This document shows positions 27,190 through 34,848 of a DNA stretch of 64,000 nucleotides, piece after piece; position 1 is the first letter of the stretch, and each line of letters opens with the position of its first letter. The notes below the pieces were generated by a model. The model saw nothing but the letters and a program-made list of their open reading frames with translations. It ran no database searches and was not told where the DNA came from. This DNA is from Chryseobacterium lacus (GTDB lineage: Bacteria > Bacteroidota > Bacteroidia > Flavobacteriales > Weeksellaceae): the NCBI RefSeq assembly GCF_003336205.1, contig NZ_QPIE01000001.1:365685-429684 (forward strand), read 5' to 3'. The position numbers were made by a program, and so were the translations under genes.

Positions 27190-27197
27190 CAAATTTA
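27190..27197 (-). promoter_or_regulatory. Candidate -7 box for T9SS cargo copy 2
   Basis: CAAATTTA on the plus strand reads TAAATTTG on the minus strand, 33 nt before the start codon at 27156. Confidence 0.45.
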
Positions 27198-27242
27198 TAA
27201 TAATTTCTCAATAAATGAAGAATATACCCAATAAATTTTTCG

Positions 27243-30200
27243 TTACTCCCTGTTTTTCAGCAAAACCCAACCATGATATTCCACTTTTTCAACAGTTCCG
27301 GGCTCTCTCCATTTCAAAATATACCAATACGTTCCGGTACTGAGCGGATACCCGTTCAGGGTGCCATTCCAAATATAGTTATTAGAATCTGAACTGAATA
27401 TACGTTTCCCATAACGGTCGTAGATTGCGATAGAAACATCGCTTTTCGACTTGAGATCTGAATAATCCAGCACATCATTGATGCCGTCACTATTAGGAGT
27501 AATGGCATTAATGAGATTTAAAATCAGAAATTTCTGTGTCACCGGAATACATTTCTCCGCAGAGATGACGTAAACCGTATGCGGCCCTTTCGGCAGATTG
27601 TTAAAAACATTGGAAGACTGATACGTAATCCCGTCCAGTGAATACTGATAAGGTGCGGTAGCTCCAGAGACAAAAACAGTAGCCGTAGTTCCTTTTATTT
27701 CAATTTTATCAATTACAGGAGCAACGGAAGGTGAAACAGTAACATACTGGCGATAAACACAGCCATCGAAATTCAAATCTACATAATAATTTCCTACTCC
27801 TACATTAATAGAAGGCGTAACGGCTCCGGTACTCCACAAGTATTTTGAAAAACCGGGTCCTGCATCAAGAATGGTTGTTCCGCCCGGACAAATAATTTGA
27901 TCTGTAAGCGTTGCTGACTCCTTTGGAACTTTCAGTTTCAGGCTTAATTTTGCTGTGTTCGGACATCCTGAATTGCCTTCAAAACGAACATAAAATTCGT
28001 TAAGGCCTGTCAGTGTTTGTGTAGAACTGATAGCATTAGCGGCATTTTGCGCATCTGCAAGGGTGAGATAAAAAGTCATCGCAACAGCGGGATTGGCCGT
28101 AAATAAATTTTTATAACTGTTCAAATTTACCTGCAATACACCATCCAGATTGTCATCGCACAATTCTGAATAGCCGTCCCGGATTAGCAAAGGAATCTTT
28201 TCACCAATACCAAAACTGATCTGTCCGAAAACTGCCGTACAGTTACCTGAAATTGCATCTACCCGAACATAAACCGTTGTGGGTGAGCTGTAACTCCAGT
28301 TTGCCGGAAGCGTATTGTTATTTCCTGCATTGGCATCGGCCTGACTTAAATAATATCTTACGGTAAAAAGATTGGCATTATTTACAATCTGAGGCGTGAC
28401 GGAATTAAAATTCACTTCTATATTTCCATCAAAATTATTGTCACAAAGAAGGCCATTAAAATTTCCGGTATTTATATTCGGTGAAGGAATCACAGAAAGC
28501 GCAATCGTTGTAACCGCTGAACAGCTATTCGGAGAAGTCACCTGAACATAAACAGTGGCATTCGCCGAAGTATAATTTGTCGGATTATTGATCACATTCG
28601 TAAGGGCAGCATTGGAAAAATACGAATAAGTTACACCTGTATTTGTAGTTATATTGGCAGAAGTAAGATTAAAAATTCCATTTCCTGCGGTGGTTTCACA
28701 GGAAGTCAAAGTCGCTGCAGTCATTTGAATGGTTTCAAGATTCAGGTTCAATTGTACTACATTGACACATTCTGTCGGATGCTGAAGCCTGATAAAATAG
28801 GTTGCTGTTCCGGTGATGGTTTGCGTAGCGGGAAGAGCGTTCACGTTATTCTGCGCATTCGCAAGAGAATTATGATAGCTAAAAGTGACCGCAGGATCTG
28901 CAGTAAAAGCATTCTGATATGTAGAAAGATTCACGGATTCTGAACCGTTTCCATCCGCATCGCAAACGATGGCAGAATGATTAGAAACAATCGTTGTAAT
29001 TCTGTTTCCAAAACTAAAATTAATTTGATCCAATGCAGGCGGACAATTTCCTGCTGCACTTTCTACCCTTACATACACTGTTGTAGCTGCAGTAAAGCTC
29101 CAGTTGTTGGGTAAATTATTATTATTTCCCGCATTGGCATCTGCCTGATTGGTATAATATTTCACATTGAACAAATTGGCATTCGTTACAATCTGAGGCG
29201 TAATGGTTTGAAAATCGACCGAGATCGTTCCATCAAAATCATTATCACATAAAATTCCGTTGAAATTGGAAGCGGTAATATTCGGAGACGGATTTACAGT
29301 AAGCTGAATCTCAGCCATTTTTGAACATCCGAAAGAGGAAGTGACATTTGCATATACAATACCCGCAGTCCCTTGATAAGAGGTCGGATTCGAAATAGCT
29401 CCTGTTAAATTGGAATTAGTAAAATAGGTAACTGTTGCTGCAGGATCCGGAGTTACGCTGACCGAAGTAAGATCGAAAAGACCACTTCCGCTCGCATCAC
29501 CACAGGAAGTGATTGACGCATTTGTGGTTTGAAGCACATCAATATCAATATTGACACGGATATATTCAAAATCCGCATTGGTTCCGGCTGCCTGAATATA
29601 ATACACAAAAGTGGTTTGCGCATCGGCAGTAAGTCCTGCAGGAGGTGTATACGTAATTACTCCTGAAGTGGAGTTGACAGAAACATTTCCTATCGCTGGC
29701 GGAGCTATAATCTGAGTAAGTGACGGCACTATTGTCTGTGAAGAATTGGTAAAAACAGGAAGAATCTGAAGTGAGTTACACGATCCCATAGTCTGTTGAT
29801 GAACCGCAAGAGGAGGACAAAGAGTATATTGATAAACTTCAGTAAGTTTAGATTCACAATTGTTTTTTGTGATCAGCACGGTATAATTTCCGGCACCGTA
29901 AAGCTCCGGATTAATCGTGTAATTGTTCGCTCCCGGAATCGGATTTCCGTTCAGATACCACTGGTAAGCATCGTAACTGTTATCTACCTGAAGTAAAATT
30001 CCCGCATAACAATCGCCGGTTTTCACAATCACAGGAACGGATGAAAATCCCGCAAAATAGCCACCATATCCCACCGCTCCACTTCCGCCGGCAATTCCTG
30101 CAGTCACCGATTTGGTGGACTGAACCGTAACAGTTCCGGTAACATTCGGCACAGAATAAGTCACCCAATCTGTATTTCCGGCTACAGGATAAGGCCCGTT

Positions 30201-31394
30201 CACCGTAGGAATGGGCGTTCCGTTGAGTGTAACGCTTGCTCCGGTTTGGGTAATGATGTTCAGCTTGGTATTATAAGTTGTAATTCCGATATTGTTGATA
30301 AATCCGATTTCATCCACTTTATTAGGTAGAAAACAGCTGAGCGGCGGAATATAATTAAATCCTCCGGCTGCATGAACACTTCCTGAAGATGTACCGCCAA
30401 GCAACTGATACACATACGCATTTTTGGAAGTGCTGACGCTCATGTTATAATTATTGTTTCCCTGAAGAATATAATTATTCCCGTCAATCATGGTGTAATC
30501 CCCTTCATTAAGCGTAACTCCTGTGGGATTTCCATTAACGGTAATCTGAGTATTATCCTGTGTTGCCACCACCAATAAGGTTTCCATTCCGGAACTTATC
30601 GGCGCATTTCCTTTTACCACCACAAAGTTGTTTCCGAGTCTTTCCACCGGAACAGCCTGATCCATCAGAATATCATTATTGCTGAAATTCTGATTGGTAT
30701 AAATCCCGTTAAAATTCCCGTTGGTTACAGAAATGGGTTTGGTTGCAGATATTTTCGCTCCTATCAATCCGTCTAGGTTATAAAAACTTGTTGAGCTGAT
30801 AGCATCCAGAATATACGATTGACCTTTATTTAACGTAAAAACTTTCGTTGGCTAAGAGGTTCCGTCGGAAAAAATAACATTGGGATTATATCCCGAAACC
30901 GTCACCACGGTATTGTCTTCTGTAGCAATAACACCTATAGTGGAATTTACATAAGCAGCTGTTCCTGTGTTGGCCGCCATCGCAGCATAAAAAGTGGTTC
31001 CTAATCCCGCCAGGCCTTTCGAAATAATAATTTCAGCGTGATTCGGTATTGAAAAACGATAATTGGCAAAAAATTTCTTCGGCCCTTTTACATTCAATCC
31101 TTTCTGCGACGGAATAAACAGCTCACTTTGATAAATCCCCATCATTAGACCTGCAGGAATATATACCTGGGCGGGATTTCCTTTGCTGATCTGTATAGTA
31201 GTGTACAGGGAATTGTCATTATAAATACTGACCGTAAACGGAGTTACTTCATTGGTGGAAAGATAAAGATAACTTGTAAATCCGCCAGTTCCGGCTTTAG
31301 CCGCCATGGGTGCAAACCAGTGATCGGTATCTAATTGTGCAGAGAAAAGACTCCACAGGAATGTAAAAATGAGAATAAAATTTCTTTTCATCAT
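27243..31394 (-). pseudogene. T9SS type B secreted protein (copy 3), interrupted by an in-frame amber codon
   Basis: One reading frame of 1384 codons runs from the ATG at 31394 to 27243, broken only by TAG at codon 181 (30852-30854). Before it are a signal peptide and the start of the IgGFc-binding-like domain (LDTDHWFAPMAA, ATEDNTVVTVSGYNPNVIF). After it the same domain simply continues (KVFTLNKGQSYIL, SATKPISVTNGNFNG), exactly as in the two paralogs. There is no frameshift. The middle holds two copies of a module of about 267 residues, and the end is a type B sorting domain (NAITPNSDGINDVLDYSDL). The first 180 residues would make an exported stub; internal restarts would lack a signal. A recent nonsense mutation or a base-call error is most likely. 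Confidence 0.85.
27930..29534 (-). repeat. Direct duplication of a module of about 267 codons inside copy 3
   Basis: Unit 1 is at about 28731-29534 and unit 2 at about 27930-28730. Each has the order: TSC...GLFDLTS/GIFNLTS; CDNDFDG/CDNNFDG; TPQIV-NANLF; QADANAGNNN; TVYVRV; a second DADG/DNLDG segment; then a TYFIRL/EFYVRF strand. Copy 1 has only one such unit. The units have diverged, so the duplication is not very recent. Confidence 0.75.
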
Positions 31395-31411
31395 GATTCA
31401 AAAAAGGGAAA

Positions 31412-31419
31412 CAAAAGTA
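31412..31419 (-). promoter_or_regulatory. Candidate -7 box for T9SS cargo copy 3
   Basis: CAAAAGTA on the plus strand reads TACTTTTG on the minus strand, 17 nt before the ATG at 31394. The promoter box looks intact although the gene carries a stop codon. Confidence 0.45.
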
Positions 31420-31439
31420 AACATTAATTGTGATATAAA

Positions 31440-31469
31440 TAAAAAAATCTCCCTGGCTTTCAGGGAGAT
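31440..31469 (-). terminator. Terminator after rpsB
   Basis: ATCTCCCTG (31447-31455) pairs perfectly with CAGGGAGAT (31461-31469). On the minus strand it is followed by seven T. It closes the rplM-rpsI-rpsB unit directly after rpsB. Confidence 0.88.
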
Positions 31470-31494
31470 GAATATTAATTATTTTTAAAGCAAA

Positions 31495-32256
31495 TTACTC
31501 TGCATCGAAATCAGCATCTGCATCAGCAGTCACTTTTTCTCCTTCTTCTTTTGCTTTTTCTTTGTCTGCTTTTCTTTGAGAAAGCCCTTCTTTGATGGAT
31601 TCAGATACTACCGAAAGAATCATGTCGATCGATTTGGAAGCATCATCATTTCCTGGAATAACGTAATCCACTTTTCTCGGGTCAGAGTTGGTATCTACGA
31701 TCGCAAATACAGGTATTCCCAATTTCTTTGCTTCCGTTACCGCGATGTGCTCATTCATGATATCTACCACGAAAAGAGCCGAAGGCAAACGCACCATGTC
31801 AGCGATGGAACCCAGATTTTTCTCAAGATTAGCTCTTTGTCTGTCAACCTGAAGTCTTTCTTTTTTTGATAAAGTTTCGAAAGTTCCGTCTTTCTTCATT
31901 TTATCGATATGGTTCATTTTCTTAACAGCCTTTCTGATGGTTACGAAATTCGTAAGCATTCCTCCGGGCCATCTTTCAGTAATGTAAGGCATATTCAGTT
32001 CAGCAGCGTGTTTTGCCACTATTTCTTTCGCCTGCTTTTTAGTCGCTACGAAAAGAACTTTTTTACCTGAAGAAGTAATTTTTTCTAAAGCGTTGCACGC
32101 TTCGTCCAGTTTTACTGCTGTTTTATGTAAATCGATAATGTGAATACCGTTTTTCTCCATAAAAATGTATGGAGCCATATTTGGGTTCCACTTTCTGGTC
32201 ATGTGACCGAAGTGTACCCCCGCCTCTAAAAGGTCTTTAACATTTGCTTTTGCCAT
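31495..32256 (-). CDS. rpsB: 30S ribosomal protein S2
   Basis: 253 residues. Diagnostic S2 motifs are LLEAGVHFGHMTRKWNPNM (about 10-28), ERWPGGMLTNFVTIRKAV (about 94-111) and IVDTNSDPRKVDYVIPGNDD (about 187-206). It has the acidic, lysine/glutamate-rich C-terminal extension common in Bacteroidota. It is the last gene of the rplM-rpsI-rpsB group, 175 nt after rpsI. The tsf gene, which usually follows rpsB, is not here. Confidence 0.97.
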   Translation of the reverse strand: MAKANVKDLLEAGVHFGHMTRKWNPNMAPYIFMEKNGIHIIDLHKTAVKLDEACNALEKITSSGKKVLFVATKKQAKEIVAKHAAELNMPYITERWPGGMLTNFVTIRKAVKKMNHIDKMKKDGTFETLSKKERLQVDRQRANLEKNLGSIADMVRLPSALFVVDIMNEHIAVTEAKKLGIPVFAIVDTNSDPRKVDYVIPGNDDASKSIDMILSVVSESIKEGLSQRKADKEKAKEEGEKVTADADADFDAE

Positions 32257-32297
32257 GTCTCTTTTTTGTTTTTAGTTTACGTTCCGCTTTTTTGCAA

Positions 32298-32431
32298 TCA
32301 ACTTTTCTTTAGATGGGAGAAGAGTTTGGATGCTAAACTAAACGGGGCATTTTTTTGATTAGATAATAGAACCAAGAGCCGAAAACCAAGATTTTTGAAA
32401 GTCTCGAATCTCGTGTCTCGAATCTGCTTGA
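32298..32431. repeat. Repeat-rich intergenic segment between rpsI and rpsB
   Basis: GTCTCGAATC occurs twice (32401-32410 and 32415-32424), separated by TCGT, and CCAAGA occurs twice nearby (32372-32377 and 32385-32390). No coding sequence is convincing. The internal direct repeats look like a dispersed intergenic element; this needs a genome-wide search to confirm. Confidence 0.4.
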
Positions 32432-32818
32432 TTAACGTTTTGAGAATTGGAATCTCTTTCTTGCTTTCTTCTGACCTGGTTTCTTTCTTTCCACCATTCT
32501 TGCATCTCTGGTTAATAAACCATGAGGCTTCAAAAGTGGTCTGAATTCTGCGTTTATTTCGCAAAGCGCTCTGGAAATCCCCAGTCTGATAGCTTCAGCC
32601 TGTCCTGTATTACCCCCTCCGAAAACGTTTACGGTAATATCATACTGGCCTGCAGTTTCAGTAAGAATAAAAGGCTGGTTTACTTTATAAACCATCACGT
32701 CTGTAGAAAAATAATCCTTAGCATCTTTTCCGTTTACTACGAAGTTTCCCGTTCCCGGCTTCACATAAACTCTGGCTACTGATGTTTTTCTTCTTCCGAT
32801 TTTATGAACTGTAGACAT
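32432..32818 (-). CDS. rpsI: 30S ribosomal protein S9
   Basis: 128 residues. Typical S9 features are [18 protein letters not shown] (about 6-23), the [19 protein letters not shown] block (about 68-86) and the basic tail ending in R-x-Q-F-S-K-R, which reaches the ribosomal P site. It follows rplM by 5 nt, the classic L13-S9 pair. Confidence 0.97.
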   Translation of the reverse strand: MSTVHKIGRRKTSVARVYVKPGTGNFVVNGKDAKDYFSTDVMVYKVNQPFILTETAGQYDITVNVFGGGNTGQAEAIRLGISRALCEINAEFRPLLKPHGLLTRDARMVERKKPGQKKARKRFQFSKR

Positions 32819-32823
32819 ACTTG

Positions 32824-33279
32824 TTATTTAAATTCGTTAACATTAATAGTTTTTGGCTGCTGAGCTTCGTGCTTATGCTCTGTACCTTCATATAAATAAA
32901 GGTTTTTAAAGATAGCAGATCCCAGTTTATTTTTCGGAAGCATTCCTTTTACAGATTTTTCCAAAACCTTCATCGGGTCTTTTTTCAATAGCTCTTCTGC
33001 AGTCTGCGACTTCTGACCACCAGGGTATCCTGTATGCCAGATGTACGTTTTATCTGCCCACTTGTTTCCTGAAAGAGTAATCTTCCCAGCATTCAAAACG
33101 ATTACGTTATCACCACAATCAACATGAGGCGTAAAGTTCGTTTTGTGCTTTCCTCTCAAAATCTTCGCAACCGTGGAAGCTAATCTTCCTAATGGTTGCC
33201 CTTCAGCGTCTACCACAACCCATTCTTTATTAGCGGTAGCTTTGTTAGCTGAAACGGTTTTGTAACTTAATGTATTCAC
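32824..33279 (-). CDS. rplM: 50S ribosomal protein L13
   Basis: 151 residues if started at the GTG at 33279, which gives the usual flavobacterial N-terminus [14 protein letters not shown]. An in-frame ATG at 33303 would add eight basic residues (159 aa), and a -7 box lies just upstream of that, so the longer form cannot be excluded. Motifs: [40 protein letters not shown] and [13 protein letters not shown]. First gene of the rplM-rpsI pair. Confidence 0.94.
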   Translation of the reverse strand: MNTLSYKTVSANKATANKEWVVVDAEGQPLGRLASTVAKILRGKHKTNFTPHVDCGDNVIVLNAGKITLSGNKWADKTYIWHTGYPGGQKSQTAEELLKKDPMKVLEKSVKGMLPKNKLGSAIFKNLYLYEGTEHKHEAQQPKTINVNEFK

Positions 33280-33324
33280 ACTTTTTTGTTTACGGTTAAA
33301 CATAATTTTCCCAATAAGGGTGTG

Positions 33325-33332
33325 CAAAGGTA
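33325..33332 (-). promoter_or_regulatory. Candidate -7 box for rplM-rpsI
   Basis: CAAAGGTA on the plus strand reads TACCTTTG on the minus strand. Transcription would start near 33318, giving a leader of about 39 nt to the GTG or 15 nt to the upstream ATG. Confidence 0.5.
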
Positions 33333-33425
33333 GAAATTTTTTTTCAATCTGAAAACCTTTTTGTAATCTTTAAATAAAGTTGGGAAGCCAAATCTATTTG
33401 CTACTCAATAAATAAGGAAATACCT

Positions 33426-33758
33426 TTAATTCCGGAGCGATTTGGAGCTTTTGAAACTTGCGATGAGATAATATCCTACAAATACTGTAGAAAACTTAAT
33501 GACCGACGGAACGGCAGTTTGAAAATCGAAAAAGAGAAATCCGGTAAGCAAAAGCACAGCAATTCCGATAAAAGAAATTCCCATTTTCTTACTCAATGGC
33601 CATTCCGGTTTGTCTACAAAATAAGCCATTCCCCAACCCAACCCGAAGGCGGTGCCATTGTACAAATCTATCATCCAGCCCTGGCTGCCTAACACATAAT
33701 GATTGAGCAAGAAACTCAGTACAGTTCCAATAAGAAAATAAAGAAGGGCTTTCGGCAT
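33426..33758 (-). CDS. Small membrane protein, function unknown
   Basis: 110 residues from the ATG at 33758; earlier in-frame codons are polar and unlikely. About four hydrophobic segments (residues 3-20, 27-45, 58-76 and 82-100) separated by short loops (DKPEWPLSKK). I do not recognise a family. It is a single gene upstream of rplM on the same strand, separated by about 100 nt. Confidence 0.65.
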   Translation of the reverse strand: MPKALLYFLIGTVLSFLLNHYVLGSQGWMIDLYNGTAFGLGWGMAYFVDKPEWPLSKKMGISFIGIAVLLLTGFLFFDFQTAVPSVIKFSTVFVGYYLIASFKSSKSLRN

Positions 33759-33884
33759 ATTCAAATTATTTTTTTCAACTTCACAAGAGGGCAAAATTAT
33801 GACATTTTATGAGAAATTAAAAAAAGATTTTGCCTGCATATTCTATTTCTGTTTCTTTGTTTTTTTTTAAATAAATTGTATATA

Positions 33885-34235
33885 ATGAAAAAATATTTGT
33901 TTATTGTAGTGGTATTGCTATCCGTGCTTTCCTGTGATGCTTATTGGGAAAGACAAAACATGAAGAATTATGACTCTCCTTATAAAGGAAATTGGAAGGC
34001 CACTTATTCCGGAGAAGAAAACGGTTTTTTTACTTTGGATATAAATAAAAGTGGAAATGTTTTTGGTTTAAGAAATAATACAGACCATTTAGGTGGGAAG
34101 GTATATGAAGGTGGAGTTTTGATGAACTTACATTCACCCACTTCTGGTTTCGTTATTAATGGCAATTTGGAAACAAAAAGTGGCACGTGGAAAATGGGAT
34201 CTATATCTGGAACATGGACAATAATAAAACAATGA
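33885..34235 (+). CDS. Small lipoprotein, function unknown
   Basis: 116 residues from the ATG at 33885. Lipobox LLSVLSC puts the lipidated Cys at residue 17. The rest is short beta strands with repeated Trp/Gly motifs (YKGNWKATYSGEENGFFTLDI; SGTWKMGSISGTWTI), like small lipocalin-type lipoproteins. Its stop codon overlaps the presumed start ATG of the next gene (ATGA at 34232-34235), so the two probably form a coupled operon. Confidence 0.7.
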   Translation: MKKYLFIVVVLLSVLSCDAYWERQNMKNYDSPYKGNWKATYSGEENGFFTLDINKSGNVFGLRNNTDHLGGKVYEGGVLMNLHSPTSGFVINGNLETKSGTWKMGSISGTWTIIKQ

Positions 34236-34761
34236 AAAATTAATTATAACAGCTTTATCCTTTTTTAGTGTTTTTACATTTGCTCAGGATTCAGGTAGTG
34301 TAAAAAAATCCATTACAGGAACGCAAATCGGATTGTTTGGTGCAGAAGTATATAACGAGGCAAAACTTTCAGAAAAACTTGCACTCCGAAGCCAGCTTGC
34401 TTTATATCCTTCGCTTTGGGGTGGCAATATTTACAATAAAACGGGTTTCGCACTTACTCCTGCAATTTCGTTAACACCAAAATACTACTACAATTTGCGA
34501 AAAAGAGCAGATGCAGGGAAAAACCAAAACAATAATGCGGGTAATTATATTTCTCTAAAAGTAGAATACCTCCCGAATTGGTTCGTCATTTCCAATGTTG
34601 AAGACATATATGTAACCCCAATGATTTCTTTTGTTCCGACATGGGGATTAAGAAGAAACTTAGCAATTAAATTGGGATTAGGAGTAGGGAAAATCTTGGG
34701 AAAAGAAAATCACACGCAAATAGTTCCCGATATAAGTTTTAAAATCGGATACGATTTTTAG
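34232..34761 (+). CDS. Exported protein of unknown function whose start codon is out of frame by one base
   Basis: The main frame can be read back to about 34237 and reads K-L-I-I-T-A-L-S-F-F-S-V-F-T-F-A-Q, a signal peptide, followed by about 158 mature residues with beta-barrel-like strands (TGTQIGLFGAEVYNEAKL, SLWGGNIYNKTGFAL, IVPDISFKIGYDF). The expected ATG at 34232, in an ATGA overlap with the gene upstream, is followed by only five A; six would join it to the signal peptide. As written, that ATG gives M-K-N-stop. Without it the first common start is the TTG at 34333, inside the mature protein. Either a sequence error or a real frameshift in a homopolymer. Confidence 0.65.
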
Positions 34762-34778
34762 AAAAAAATCCGCCAAAA

Positions 34779-34812
34779 AAAACCTTCTCATGAGCATTTG
34801 AGAAGGTTTTAT
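34779..34812. terminator. Bidirectional terminator between converging genes
   Basis: AACCTTCTCA (34781-34790) pairs perfectly with TGAGAAGGTT (34799-34808). A-run before and T-run after, so it works in both directions. Confidence 0.8.
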
Positions 34813-34848
34813 TTATTTTTGACAATCACCTTAAAACTAATGAAATCC

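Noticed and set aside
30852..30854. Amber codon as recoding (pyrrolysine or programmed read-through)
   Set aside because: No stem-loop or special context is visible beside it, and the paralogs have ordinary codons there; mutation or error is simpler.
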